Positions 17,567 to 26,647 of a stretch of DNA of 64,000 nucleotides are shown here, in pieces; positions within the stretch are counted from its first letter, which is position 1; every line of letters starts with the position of its first letter. The DNA is from Shewanella donghaensis (GTDB lineage: Bacteria; Pseudomonadota; Gammaproteobacteria; Enterobacterales; Shewanellaceae), in contig NZ_CP041783.1 of NCBI RefSeq assembly GCF_007567505.1, forward strand, positions 2,046,001 through 2,110,000. Direction: 5' to 3'. The translations under genes were made by a program, and so were the position numbers. The notes below the pieces were generated by a model, which saw only the letters and a list, made by a program, of their open reading frames with translations, made no database searches and was not told the origin of the DNA.

Positions 17567-18010
17567 TCACATAGCGCTGTTAACTACCACATTATTAGCG
17601 CGGCGTTGCATGACTGCTGACCTAATATGGTCGTAACTTAAATTAAATAGGAAAGCATAAATCGTAATAAAAATCGTCACACCTAAATCCATTAAGAAAG
17701 CATTCCATAAGCTCACCGATAAAAAATAAGCCATCACCGGAATGGTTAACACTAATAAACCCGCTTCAAATAAGCTGACATGAAATATGCGCATTGAAAA
17801 CGTACGCTTGGTTTTATCGCCTTTGACATAAAGATCAAATACCCAGTTAAAAGCATAATTCCAAACCATCGCAATACTGGCAATAACTATCATCGTTCCT
17901 GATAATGAAGCGACATCATGATCAGTAAAAATAGCCAGACCCGCAATCGATAGTGTCACTGCTAATACTTCAAATAACACCGAATGAAACACACGCTCTA
18001 ATGTTCCCAT
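17567..18010 (-). CDS. PACE-family efflux transporter (AceI-like)
   Basis: 147-residue inner-membrane protein with two tandem bacterial transmembrane-pair domains and four helices, the size of AceI. The opening RVFHSVLFEVLAV contains the conserved acidic residue (Glu14; AceI uses Glu15) needed for proton coupling. The second repeat starts TKRTFSMRIFHVSLFEAGLL. Known members export chlorhexidine, proflavine or short diamines. It is divergent from a LysR gene with an operator-like palindrome between, the same arrangement as aceI/aceR. Native substrate not visible from sequence. Confidence 0.9.
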   Translation of the reverse strand: MGTLERVFHSVLFEVLAVTLSIAGLAIFTDHDVASLSGTMIVIASIAMVWNYAFNWVFDLYVKGDKTKRTFSMRIFHVSLFEAGLLVLTIPVMAYFLSVSLWNAFLMDLGVTIFITIYAFLFNLSYDHIRSAVMQRRANNVVVNSAM

Positions 18011-18104
18011 ACTATTTCTCCAATAAAATCTTATCTACACAAGGGTAACGAAATTGTTAAGCGGCGATTATGACAGTAAATAAAAACAGATAAAGTTAAC
18101 AACC

Positions 18105-18119
18105 ATCACGAAGAGTGAT
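18105..18119. promoter_or_regulatory. LysR-type operator between the PACE and LysR genes
   Basis: ATCACgaagaGTGAT, a 5-bp inverted repeat with a 5-bp spacer that fits the T-N11-A LysR box, 37 bp upstream of the LysR start. Confidence 0.55.
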
Positions 18120-18155
18120 AGCCTGAGTCAAATACCAGTAAAACTTTGAGACGCC

Positions 18156-19061
18156 ATGTATAGCTTTGAGCAATTAAAAGTGTTTATCACCGTATGCGAA
18201 ACAGGTTCCTTTTCAGCGGCGGCGCGTAAATTAAAGCGTGCTCAATCAGGCGTAAGCCAAGCTATTTCAAACCTTGAAATAGCCATTAATCAAGAGTTGT
18301 TCAACCGTGATAAAAACACTCCTGTTTTAACTGATAACGGCAAAGCCTTGCTGCCAATTGCGAAATCGATTCTGCATCAACAAAAGTATTTTGATCAAAA
18401 AATAGAATCGCTCAGCAAAGAATATGAACATGAAATCGTTATCGCCGTTGATGAGAGTGTAATGAGCGCGGATTTTTTAAACATACTCACACCGCTTGCA
18501 GATAAGTACCCCATCACCCACTTTGACATCATCACCACGTCAACGTTTGATGTTGAACAACTCGTCCGATCTGGTAAGGCGCAAGCCGGTATTGTGTATG
18601 CGGACGGTGAATTAAAAGTGGATATGGATTTTTTCCTGTTGGGGCAGGCACGTTTTTTGACTGTATCATCACCTAATCACGAGTTAGCTAAACTCACTAA
18701 GGTGCAAGATGCAGATTTAAAGCGCTATCGACAATGCGTACATCGCAGTGCAGAACAAAAGGAGTTGTGGTTTAGTTACGGCATTAGCTCGATGCTGTGG
18801 TATGCCAATACTCACCAAACACTGGTTGAGTTAGTTCATCAAGGCATTGGCTGGGCGAACGTGCCAGAGCTATTAGTAAAAGAGCTGATTAGCCAAGGTA
18901 AGATTATCGCCTTGCCAGTTACCCATGAATACAATGGCTGGCTAACCCCTGTGGGGTGCTTGGTTTCACGAAGCCACCAATCAGGCCCAGTACTGGCGAG
19001 TTTGATCGATGCTCTGCAACTGCATCATTTTAGTCACGATAGCTGGAAGGTTAGAAGTTAA
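18156..19061 (+). CDS. LysR-family regulator (AceR-like)
   Basis: 301-residue LysR protein with the helix-turn-helix at 1-60 (FEQLKVFITVCETGSFSAAARKLKRAQSGVSQAISNLE) and an effector domain from about 90. It is divergent from a PACE efflux gene, as AceR is from AceI, and is presumably an activator responding to the pump substrate. The ATG at 18156 gives the canonical MYSFEQL start. No other target is evident nearby. Confidence 0.88.
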   Translation: MYSFEQLKVFITVCETGSFSAAARKLKRAQSGVSQAISNLEIAINQELFNRDKNTPVLTDNGKALLPIAKSILHQQKYFDQKIESLSKEYEHEIVIAVDESVMSADFLNILTPLADKYPITHFDIITTSTFDVEQLVRSGKAQAGIVYADGELKVDMDFFLLGQARFLTVSSPNHELAKLTKVQDADLKRYRQCVHRSAEQKELWFSYGISSMLWYANTHQTLVELVHQGIGWANVPELLVKELISQGKIIALPVTHEYNGWLTPVGCLVSRSHQSGPVLASLIDALQLHHFSHDSWKVRS

Positions 19062-19152
19062 TAGTAGGTTTAAGCGAGAAGACTGCTTCTCGCTAATGTG
19101 ATGACGACAAGCTAATAAATGAGCTCTGAATGTTGAGATCTGAAAATTAAGT

Positions 19153-19208
19153 ACTGAACTTTGATAACTGAACCTTGATAACCGAACATTAAGAACCGAG
19201 AAATAACA
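19153..19208. repeat. degenerate 14-bp tandem repeat
   Basis: Four consecutive 14-bp units: ACTGAACTTTGATA, ACTGAACCTTGATA, ACCGAACATTAAGA and ACCGAGAAATAACA. They end directly at the stop codon of the GNAT gene. No function visible. Confidence 0.75.
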
Positions 19209-19209
19209 G

Positions 19210-19638
19210 TTAGCGCGCCATGTGCAGTATCGGAAAGGGTTTACCCATATCATCAAGTGGTGAACGAGAAGTCACAGTAAAGCCTTCATGTAGGTAGAAA
19301 CCGACGGCGAGCGGGTTTTGTTCGTTTACATCCACTTTCATCGCGCCTAAATGTTCAATGGCATATCGTAACAACAACTTACCGATCCCAAGACCCCTTG
19401 ATGCATTGGCAATAAATAGCATTTCAACTTTGGCTTCATGGACACCGACAAAACCCACGATTGCGCCACTTTCATTTTTAACACATTTCAACGTAACAGC
19501 AGGAAAAGCCTGTTCCATAATGATGGGTTTAAAAAAAGCGATATCATCTTCTGTGATGAAGTCATGAGTCGCTCGAACTGAGCTCTCCCAAACGGTCAGC
19601 ATTTCTGAATAATCTTCAGGTAGGACATTTTCTATCAT
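19210..19638 (-). CDS. YjaB-like GNAT acetyltransferase
   Basis: 142-residue single-domain GNAT enzyme that transfers acetyl from acetyl-CoA. The pyrophosphate-binding loop is ASRGLGIGKLLL, preceded by VEMLFIA. NEQNPLAVGFYLHEGF and SPLDDMGKPFPILHM closely resemble E. coli YjaB as I recall it. The substrate is unknown. It is transcribed towards the LysR gene, separated from it by the 14-bp repeats. Confidence 0.85.
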   Translation of the reverse strand: MIENVLPEDYSEMLTVWESSVRATHDFITEDDIAFFKPIIMEQAFPAVTLKCVKNESGAIVGFVGVHEAKVEMLFIANASRGLGIGKLLLRYAIEHLGAMKVDVNEQNPLAVGFYLHEGFTVTSRSPLDDMGKPFPILHMAR

Positions 19639-19783
19639 TTTAATCTTCTCATTAGCGTGGCGTTAGCTATCAGAACTGCAGCAGAGAATGGTAACCAGCT
19701 CATACGCCTATGTATGTCCATCACATCACGCTTTTTGATGATAGTTTGGGGATTTGTCACACCTATTTACATTGAATTTAACC

Positions 19784-20707
19784 CTATTCACTTTTTCTAA
19801 ACCTTTGAGTCGCCTTAACGACTTGCTCCCTTAACCATTTATGAGTTGGATCATTGCTTCTGGATGAATGCCAATACATCGCCACTTCGATCGGATCAAT
19901 TAAAAAGGTCGTTTTAAGCTGTTTCAATTGATAGGTATCTCGATACTGATCCACCAGCCTTTTAGGTAATAGCGCGATATAATCGCAACGTTCGATGATA
20001 GGTAGCATTTCCATAATACCGCTGGCCTGCCACGCCACTTGACGTTTTCCTAGTAGTTCTTCTTCTTTTAAGCCACGACCCACAAGGTAACCGCCTTTTT
20101 GATCCAGCTGTGAATGGGTAACATGCTTTTCAGCTAAAAACTCCTCTCGTGTAATTGAATCACCGGTTAATCTTGGATGATCAATTCGGCACATCACACA
20201 CAGGGTATCTTCCATAATGACTTTCGAGCGTAACTGTGGATATTGATTCGAATGCGCTTCAATCACTAAGTCAAAATGCTGCGATCGCAACATACTGGTT
20301 AAGTCGTGATTATAAAGTGGTTCAATCTTAATACTGGCTAACGGTGCATCTTGTCCCATCATTGATGCCAGCTCAGGTAAAATAGTGAAACCGAACACGC
20401 TCAAAGAAGAAATAGTAAATTGTTTATCACACTTTAAAGGGTCAAACTTTTTATATTCCGGCATCATATAAGCGATGTTTTCAACCGCATTAGATAGCGT
20501 GGGATAAATATCTAACGCAAATTGTGTTGGCTCAACTCCGCGACTACCACGAATAAATAAGGTGTCCTTAAACACCTCCTGCAACCTTGTTACCCCCTGA
20601 CTTACCGCCGATTGACTAATACCTAAACGTTTTGCCGCTTTGGTATAGCTCTTCTCTTCAACTATGGCCACAAATGTGGGGATCAAACTGTAGTCTGAAT
20701 GCTTCAT
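19784..20707 (-). CDS. LysR-family regulator of the second alkylsulfatase
   Basis: 307-residue LysR regulator with the DNA-binding domain at 1-65 (SYTKAAKRLGISQSAVSQGVTRLQEVF) and an effector domain similar to the NodD/LeuO branch. It is divergent from the Sec-exported alkylsulfatase, with a 24-bp inverted repeat in the 126-bp gap. The gene pair resembles sdsB-sdsA of Pseudomonas, where the LysR protein activates the sulfatase in response to alkyl sulfates. That function is inferred from arrangement. Confidence 0.88.
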   Translation of the reverse strand: MKHSDYSLIPTFVAIVEEKSYTKAAKRLGISQSAVSQGVTRLQEVFKDTLFIRGSRGVEPTQFALDIYPTLSNAVENIAYMMPEYKKFDPLKCDKQFTISSLSVFGFTILPELASMMGQDAPLASIKIEPLYNHDLTSMLRSQHFDLVIEAHSNQYPQLRSKVIMEDTLCVMCRIDHPRLTGDSITREEFLAEKHVTHSQLDQKGGYLVGRGLKEEELLGKRQVAWQASGIMEMLPIIERCDYIALLPKRLVDQYRDTYQLKQLKTTFLIDPIEVAMYWHSSRSNDPTHKWLREQVVKATQRFRKSE

Positions 20708-20735
20708 TACTTAACCTAAAATGAAATAACCCTTA

Positions 20736-20759
20736 GTGATATAAGAAAACTTATATCAC
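20736..20759. promoter_or_regulatory. 24-bp inverted repeat, LysR operator
   Basis: GTGATATAAG (20736-20745), AAAA spacer, CTTATATCAC (20750-20759): perfect 10-bp arms, 28 bp from the LysR start and 74 bp from the sulfatase start. It is the only strong palindrome in this divergent region. Confidence 0.75.
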
Positions 20760-20833
20760 ATATCAGCCATCTTCTGTGAAAATTTCTTAATATAGCGCCA
20801 TCAACTAGTAACTAAAGTCATTCGAGGCTATAT

Positions 20834-22741
20834 ATGAAGAAATCTATCATTACGTTATCAGTACTACTCGCCACCTCTTTCTCATCTATCAGTATTGCAG
20901 ATGAAAGCCACAATCATCGCTTTGACGGTGTAAGCGTTAAAATTCCAACCTTGTCTCATGACTACTATTTAGGTCAAGGTTCTGGCGCTACGCATTTTTG
21001 GCACGGTGACAACAAAGATATGTCATTCACTGCGACTGGCGGTAACGATGCTTACGAGCAAGTTTCAGACAAGGTTCACCCAGAGCTGACTGCCCATTCA
21101 AACAAAATGAAAAAAGGTATTTTTTCATTCAAGAAAAAATTCTTCCAAGTTTATGGCTACGGCTTAACATCTCCCATGATTGTGGATGGTGATGATGGTT
21201 TAATCATTTTAGACCCTGTTGAATCAGTCGACAAAATGAAAGATGTTATGACTGATTTCCGCAAGGTTACCGGTAATTTGAAACCTGTCGCCGCGATTAT
21301 GTATTCACATTGGCATCCTGATCATTATGCTGGCGTACGTGGTATTGCAGGCGCTGAAAACGCTAAAATTATTGCTCACGATACTTTTATGGCTAACGTT
21401 GTAAAAGGATCTATGGGTGGTAACGGTCCAGCACTTGGTTTCCGCGTTGACTATTCATTAGGGACATTACTTAGCGTTGAAGAAGACGGACGTATCAATG
21501 GGGGTTTAGGACCTGACTTTGAAATCCGTGAGCACAGCTTAATTGCACCAAATACCTTAGTTAAAGGTAAAAATGGCATCTTAGAAATGACCATTGAAGG
21601 CGTACAGGTTGAGTTTAAACACGTACCTTCTGAAGCATCTGATGAAATAACCGCTTACTTCCCTGAGTTCGATTTATTATTTGGCTCAGAAGTCATTCAA
21701 GGCGAGAGTTTCCCTAACTTACATACTATTCGTGGTACTCAGTACCGTGACCCAAGTATTTGGTTCCCTGGTATCGATACATTACGTGACTATAACGCTA
21801 AAGCAATGATGCTTTCTCATGGCCGTCCTGTTGTTGGTGCTAAGCACGTTGATGACACGCTAACGTCTTACCGCGATGCGATTCAATTCACTTACGACCA
21901 GTCAATTAAAGCCATTAACGATGGTGCAACCCAAGAAGATTTGATTCGTCAAATCAAGCTGCCTAAACATCTTGAAAGCCACCCTTGGTTAGGTGACTTC
22001 TACGGTTCAATCCGCCATGCAGCAAAGCAGATATTCGTCGGTGAAATGGGTTGGTTCGATGGAGACCCAACAACACTAAACCCAACTTACTCAGTAACAG
22101 CTTCAAAGCGTTATGTATCAATGGTTGGCGGTAAGGATGCAATGATGAGCTTAGCGAATCAAGCCTGTGAAACCGGTGACTACCAATGGTGTGCTGAACT
22201 TGCTACTCATGCTGTTCGTGTTGATTTAGAAGACATGGAGCCGCGTTTATTGAAGGCTAAAGCGTTACGTGAATTGGGCTACCGTGAAACCAACAATAAC
22301 TGGCGTAACTGGTACTTAACGTCTGCTCAAGAGCTAGACGGTACCATCGACTACTCTAAGAAAATTAACCTTCAAGCGCCTGATTTAATGGCCGAGTTTG
22401 AACCATCTCAACTTGTTGGTGCGATGCGCTTCAGTCTAAATGCGCAGCGTAGCCAAGATAAGCACTTTACTGTTGCATTTGAGTTCGGTGATTACCAAGA
22501 GACTCACGCACTTGAAATTCGACGCAGCGTCGCTCAGTTCCATAAAGATTTTGAAGGCGAAGCTAAAGCAACGGTTAAAATCACCAAGCCTGTGTTCTTA
22601 GGTTTACTGGTTGGCAAAGTTGATTTTACCCAAGCAGTTAAAGATGGCTATATCCAAATTGGTGGCGATGCTACAGCAGTAGCAGAGTTCTTCAGCTTAT
22701 TCGACAAGCCAGCGACAGACCCAAAAATTACATTACGTTAA
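20834..22741 (+). CDS. periplasmic alkylsulfatase (type III, SdsA1-like)
   Basis: 635-residue zinc alkylsulfatase with a Sec signal peptide (KSIITLSVLLATSFSSISIA, cleavage near 22). Binuclear zinc motif YSHWHPDH: His159, His161, Asp163, His164. The metal-proximal FGSEVIQGESFPNLHTIRG and LSHGRPVVG, the dimerisation helices (about 455-510) and the C-terminal SCP2-like domain (about 530-635) complete the family order. It hydrolyses alkyl sulfate esters such as SDS and supplies sulfate and a fatty alcohol. It differs from the 5.3-kb enzyme in localisation signal and regulator class. A perfect hairpin terminator follows. Confidence 0.92.
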   Translation: MKKSIITLSVLLATSFSSISIADESHNHRFDGVSVKIPTLSHDYYLGQGSGATHFWHGDNKDMSFTATGGNDAYEQVSDKVHPELTAHSNKMKKGIFSFKKKFFQVYGYGLTSPMIVDGDDGLIILDPVESVDKMKDVMTDFRKVTGNLKPVAAIMYSHWHPDHYAGVRGIAGAENAKIIAHDTFMANVVKGSMGGNGPALGFRVDYSLGTLLSVEEDGRINGGLGPDFEIREHSLIAPNTLVKGKNGILEMTIEGVQVEFKHVPSEASDEITAYFPEFDLLFGSEVIQGESFPNLHTIRGTQYRDPSIWFPGIDTLRDYNAKAMMLSHGRPVVGAKHVDDTLTSYRDAIQFTYDQSIKAINDGATQEDLIRQIKLPKHLESHPWLGDFYGSIRHAAKQIFVGEMGWFDGDPTTLNPTYSVTASKRYVSMVGGKDAMMSLANQACETGDYQWCAELATHAVRVDLEDMEPRLLKAKALRELGYRETNNNWRNWYLTSAQELDGTIDYSKKINLQAPDLMAEFEPSQLVGAMRFSLNAQRSQDKHFTVAFEFGDYQETHALEIRRSVAQFHKDFEGEAKATVKITKPVFLGLLVGKVDFTQAVKDGYIQIGGDATAVAEFFSLFDKPATDPKITLR

Positions 22742-22752
22742 ATACTGAACCT

Positions 22753-22783
22753 GAACATGCCACGCTTGTGGCATGTTCTGTTT
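22753..22783 (+). terminator. terminator of the alkylsulfatase gene
   Basis: 11-bp perfect stem (arms GAACATGCCAC and GTGGCATGTTC) with a GCTT loop, then TGTTT, 11 nt after the stop codon. The T-run is short. Confidence 0.7.
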
Positions 22784-22844
22784 AAGACATGCTCTCATCA
22801 GTGAGAGCAATCTTTAAGGAATGTACTCTTTAGGGAGACACAGA

Positions 22845-23102
22845 ATGAACAAACGCCAAATAATCACTCTTTCATTGATAGCCTTTTCATCTACTACATT
22901 AGCCTGTGGCGGCGATGTACACATGTCGATACCGCATATCCATGACGAAGCAGACATGCTAAACAGCGTTAAAAACGCCCACCATAGCAAACTGATGCAA
23001 ACCGAGCTTAAGCAAATAGACATCCATCAGATTTTCGCTGGCAAACTTGAAAAACATCATCATGAAGTGGTCAGTCATGAAAAAGAGATTAAAGCCGATT
23101 AG
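22845..23102 (+). CDS. small His-rich exported protein
   Basis: 85-residue protein with an N-terminal hydrophobic signal (MNKRQIITLSLIAFSSTTLAC). I chose ATG 22845 because it has AGGGAG 7 nt upstream; a longer reading from 22821 has its purine tract too close. The mature part is rich in His (HMSIPHIHDE, NAHHSK, EKHHHEVVSHEK), suggesting periplasmic metal binding. The Cys right after the signal could be lipidated, but the -3 position is Thr, so the lipobox is poor. No family recognised. Confidence 0.65.
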   Translation: MNKRQIITLSLIAFSSTTLACGGDVHMSIPHIHDEADMLNSVKNAHHSKLMQTELKQIDIHQIFAGKLEKHHHEVVSHEKEIKAD

Positions 23103-23193
23103 TTCACCTAATTCATTGCTTAATAGAATCCTAAACACACATTTTCAATATTAGATTTTACTATTTTTAGTCAACTACAGTAAGGAAAGCATT

Positions 23194-23718
23194 ATGAACG
23201 TAATCAAAAGTATTATGCGCGTAATCTTTACAATTTTTAAGGTGTTACTTAAGTTCATCAGCTTCATGGCTGTGATGTTAGGTGGCGCTTATATCCTCGC
23301 ACCAATGGGCACAATTAATTCAAAAGACATTGATTTAAGCCTGTTTACCAATACCCCAAATGAAACAATGATGGTCATTTTTAACTCTGAATATTTCAGC
23401 GGTTACTTATTTGCCGTCACCATTGCTTTAGCGTTATTTGTGGCTTACTTATTGTGGGAACTTCACGAAGTTGCCGTACATAAAGCACAAGAGAAAAAGA
23501 GTTCTCACATTCAATTAGTCTTCGCGCTGTCTTTATGTGGATTGTTCTTACATAAAGCCTGGTGGGTATTAGCGATTATTATCGCATTCGCTAACTGGGA
23601 ACACATTGGCGCATCAATCAGTAGTGTTATTCGTGATGGTTTTAAGAGCTTTAAAACATCTAATACTGACGCAGTGGATGCAGAGAAAACAAATACCCAA
23701 TCGGAGGTTCAGTCATGA
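23194..23718 (+). CDS. inner-membrane protein paired with an HlyD-like gene
   Basis: 174-residue protein with about three hydrophobic segments (roughly 12-38, 69-90 and 106-134) and a charged C-terminal tail. The TAAGGAAA site is well placed before the ATG. Its stop overlaps the start of the next gene by 4 nt, so translation is coupled to the HlyD-like adaptor. The arrangement recalls the E. coli yiaW-yiaV pair (small membrane protein plus HlyD-type protein), but I cannot confirm the same family. Function unknown. Confidence 0.75.
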   Translation: MNVIKSIMRVIFTIFKVLLKFISFMAVMLGGAYILAPMGTINSKDIDLSLFTNTPNETMMVIFNSEYFSGYLFAVTIALALFVAYLLWELHEVAVHKAQEKKSSHIQLVFALSLCGLFLHKAWWVLAIIIAFANWEHIGASISSVIRDGFKSFKTSNTDAVDAEKTNTQSEVQS

Positions 23719-24704
23719 AAGAAATTATGATCCCTTACGTACTACTCATGTGGATACTTGTTTCAACAGGCGCAATTAAGTGGAACTTAAAAAGTGCTTT
23801 TTGGATTTCATCAGGCGGTGTATTCATTCTGGTTTTTCTTGGCATATTATCGCGCTTATGGGCTCCAGTAGATTTAACTTATTCATCAACAGTCAAAGCA
23901 CCACACTCAATTCTTTCAACATTATTGCGTGAAGAAATCGATACCATTTATGTTGACCACAATCAGCATGTGAAAGAAGGTGATGTCATTTACACCCTAG
24001 TTGATACCAGCTCGAACGCTGAGCTAGAAAAAATTAATGCATCTATCGTTAAGCAAGAAGAAGCGATGGCACAGATGAACCGAGATTTAGCTCGTGCAAA
24101 AATATCACCTGAAATTTTCAAAGAGCGTGATATCGAAAGCTACAGATCAGAGTTAAGAATTGCTGCTGCAACGCTAACATCATTGCATGCAGATCATCAG
24201 CAAGTTGAGTTTGAGCAACAAAGAAAAACCATTCGAGCACCATTTGATGGCCAGATTGCCGTCGTTAACGTCGCTGATGGTAGCCGTGTAGGCAACATGC
24301 ACATTTACGATACTTCACGTAAATTTATGGAAATGCGCATTGCAGACCAAACATATCGTTATGTAGAACCAGGTCAATTTGCTGAATTCTATGTTGATGC
24401 CTATCCGGGTGAAGTTTTCCGAGCGCGAGTGCATAGCTTTACTGCTGGTACCGGAGAATCTTCAGTGTCACCAGTCCAAGGTCCACAAAGTGTTCGCCAA
24501 CATGTTGGGGCTAATACCAGTGCTCATGGCCGTACAGTTATCTTAGAAATCTTTGAGCCAGAAGGTAAGCTTATTCCTATTGGCGCAACGGGTTCAGCTT
24601 GGATTTCAGCTAATAAGCCTCACTCAGCATTTGGTTTCATAGATGTAATCGGCGCTGCGACTGTTCGTTTACATTCGTACAAATCATACCTGAATGCATT
24701 GTAA
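23715..24704 (+). CDS. HlyD/EmrA-type membrane-fusion protein
   Basis: 329-residue inner-membrane-anchored periplasmic adaptor. Two N-terminal hydrophobic segments (about 5-20 and 26-50) are followed by a lipoyl-like half motif (VKAPHSILSTLLREEIDTIYVDHNQHVKEGDVIYTL), a coiled-coil hairpin (about 95-165) and the second half (TIRAPFDGQIAVVNVADGSRVG), then a beta-barrel domain. Two leading hydrophobic segments are unusual and match the YiaV/YibH group. No exporter ATPase or MFS partner is adjacent; the upstream membrane protein, which overlaps it by 4 nt, is the likely partner. Confidence 0.85.
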   Translation: MKEIMIPYVLLMWILVSTGAIKWNLKSAFWISSGGVFILVFLGILSRLWAPVDLTYSSTVKAPHSILSTLLREEIDTIYVDHNQHVKEGDVIYTLVDTSSNAELEKINASIVKQEEAMAQMNRDLARAKISPEIFKERDIESYRSELRIAAATLTSLHADHQQVEFEQQRKTIRAPFDGQIAVVNVADGSRVGNMHIYDTSRKFMEMRIADQTYRYVEPGQFAEFYVDAYPGEVFRARVHSFTAGTGESSVSPVQGPQSVRQHVGANTSAHGRTVILEIFEPEGKLIPIGATGSAWISANKPHSAFGFIDVIGAATVRLHSYKSYLNAL

Positions 24705-24725
24705 TACTGACTAAAAATGGCTATC

Positions 24726-24759
24726 GGCATTGTTGATTGAATTCAGCAATGCCTTTTTT
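24726..24759 (+). terminator. rho-independent terminator of the HlyD gene
   Basis: GGCATTGTTGA pairs with TCAGCAATGCC (one G-U pair), followed by TTTTTT, 22 nt after the stop codon. Confidence 0.9.
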
Positions 24760-24890
24760 ATTCGTCAAGAATAAATCATGATATGAGCCTAAGGGCTTGA
24801 AGGATAATTTAAAGCAAACACTTTATAGTCGATATCATTACAGGTAAGCTTTGCAAATTAAGGAGCAGTATTAAAATGGAATTTTAATCA

Positions 24891-25304
24891 GTGAAAAAAG
24901 CACTTTTCGTTTTTGTCATATTTGTCACAACGGTCAGTCTCGAGATATTTTTTCGGTCCAAGCAAATACCGATTACCACCATTGATTTATTGGTAACTCC
25001 AGTGTCAATTCTACTGCTGATATTTTTTTTCAAATCAAAACACTTCTACCATGCTTATTTACGCTCCGAATTCCTAACTCAATGCGCTAAACGTCGATTA
25101 ATTGCGTTAGTGTTTATATTTACTGGTTTCATCATTCTGAGTGGATTTATGATTTATAAAGGACTACCTGAGTTATTCATCTTACAAGGTGTTCGTAAGG
25201 CATTTCACGGTTACACCCTGGCTTTATTAGGCTTAGTCATCCTCACTTTTAGTAGCTTAAGTTATTACGGACTTCTTGTTAACCGTAACAAAAAGCACAG
25301 CTAA
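24891..25304 (+). CDS. small integral membrane protein
   Basis: 137-residue protein with about four hydrophobic segments (1-17, 29-48, 69-91, 107-128) and basic loops (KRR, NRNKKHS). Family not recognised. The start is GTG at 24891. Its best ribosome-binding site (AGGAG, 24861) is instead spaced for an ATG at 24876 that opens a three-codon frame (Met-Glu-Phe-stop) ending 3 nt before the GTG, so translation may depend on reinitiation. It is probably transcribed alone. Confidence 0.6.
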   Translation: MKKALFVFVIFVTTVSLEIFFRSKQIPITTIDLLVTPVSILLLIFFFKSKHFYHAYLRSEFLTQCAKRRLIALVFIFTGFIILSGFMIYKGLPELFILQGVRKAFHGYTLALLGLVILTFSSLSYYGLLVNRNKKHS

Positions 25305-25400
25305 AACACCCTTTATTAGGTATATATCCCACAGGTGAAGTTGATTATTTTATAGGGCAGACTCGCAGCCTAAATATCTGTAATAAGGTGACAATTAATA

Positions 25401-26003
25401 ATGACTTCGTATATTGCAGGTTTTAGCTTAGGGCTCTCACTTATTCTTGCGATCGGCTCTCAAAATGCCTTTATTTTGAAGCAAGGCATAAAAAACCAAC
25501 ACGTTTTCATCATTTGCGCTGTGTGTGCAATATCTGATGCCATCTTAATTAGCATGGGAGTTGCGGGCTTTGGGGTGTTAATCAACGAATTTCCACAGAT
25601 TGAATTAGCCGCCAGATATGCTGGTGCATTGTTCTTATTCATCTACGCTTTTTTAAGTTTTAAATCGGCTTTTACGGCTAATCATGCCCTAGATACCCAT
25701 ATACAATCTCCACACTCGTTGAAAAAAACCATCGCAATGTCGCTGGCCTTCACCTGGCTAAATCCCCATGTATATTTAGATACCGTCGTTTTACTCGGTT
25801 CGATTTCGACTCAGTATCAACCGCACCAATTTGAATTTGGGCTAGGAGCTGTCACTGCTTCATTCGTGTTCTTTTTCTCACTGGGTTATTTCAGTAAATT
25901 CTTAGCCCCTCTTTTTAGTCAGCCAAAATCCTGGAAAATATTAGAATTCTTAGTAGGCTTAACCATGTTACTGCTGGCCTTATCTCTCATTTTTAATAAC
26001 TAA
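25401..26003 (+). CDS. LysE/ArgO-family amino-acid exporter
   Basis: 200-residue inner-membrane exporter with about six helices, the normal length. GFSLGLSLILAIGSQNAFILKQGIKNQHVF is the family signature and closely resembles E. coli ArgO. The second diagnostic block, LAFTWLNPHVYLDTVVLLGS, matches the ArgO/LysE motif TWLNPHVYLDT. It likely exports basic amino acids such as arginine or lysine. No ArgP/LysG-type regulator gene is adjacent. AAGGTG precedes the ATG. Confidence 0.9.
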   Translation: MTSYIAGFSLGLSLILAIGSQNAFILKQGIKNQHVFIICAVCAISDAILISMGVAGFGVLINEFPQIELAARYAGALFLFIYAFLSFKSAFTANHALDTHIQSPHSLKKTIAMSLAFTWLNPHVYLDTVVLLGSISTQYQPHQFEFGLGAVTASFVFFFSLGYFSKFLAPLFSQPKSWKILEFLVGLTMLLLALSLIFNN

Positions 26004-26078
26004 GACGGATAAATTGATAGATACTATTGGGGATATAATAAAATCGAATCTGTTTACTGCAATACTAGGAGTGAAAGC

Positions 26079-26561
26079 GTGCGAAAAATTCTACTGTTTG
26101 GCAATTCGGCATCTGGTAAATCAACGCTGGCAAAGTCATTAGTTCAAAGAGAAAATCTAGCCCATTTAGATCTTGATACCCTAGCGTGGCAGAAAACAAT
26201 ACCACCGCAAAGGGAAGCATTAACGACGTCAAATATTACCATACAAAAATTCATTAAATCGGCAAATAAAGGTTGGATTATTGAAGGCTGTTATACCGAC
26301 TTACTGGAGTTAACTGTCACCAGTGCCAATGAGGTTATCTTCATGAATCTGCCCATTGAAGTCTGTATTGAAAATGCAAAAAAGCGACCGTGGGAGCCAC
26401 ACAAATATGAATCGAAACAAGCTCAAGACGCTAACTTAGCCATGCTATTAGACTGGATTTCGCAATATAATCAGAGAACAGATACCTTCTCTCAACAATC
26501 TCATCAAGACTTCTATGACCGATTTAAGGGCACAAAAACCATGCTTATCAACAACGGTTAA
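26079..26561 (+). CDS. P-loop nucleoside/shikimate-kinase-like protein
   Basis: 160-residue protein with a Walker A loop at residues 8-16 (GNSASGKST), followed by LAHLDLDTLAWQK, where the Asp would bind substrate or magnesium, and the core strand WIIEGCY. This is the layout of small topology-modulation (FlaR-like) kinases. The start is GTG at 26079 behind AGGAG. The substrate is unknown and neighbouring genes give no clue. Confidence 0.75.
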   Translation: MRKILLFGNSASGKSTLAKSLVQRENLAHLDLDTLAWQKTIPPQREALTTSNITIQKFIKSANKGWIIEGCYTDLLELTVTSANEVIFMNLPIEVCIENAKKRPWEPHKYESKQAQDANLAMLLDWISQYNQRTDTFSQQSHQDFYDRFKGTKTMLINNG

Positions 26562-26647
26562 TGCATCAAGTGAGTGGTACAAACAATTACACAAAAATCA
26601 CATAAAAAGAGAACCAACACATCCCCTTTTGGTGTATTAAACAGTCG

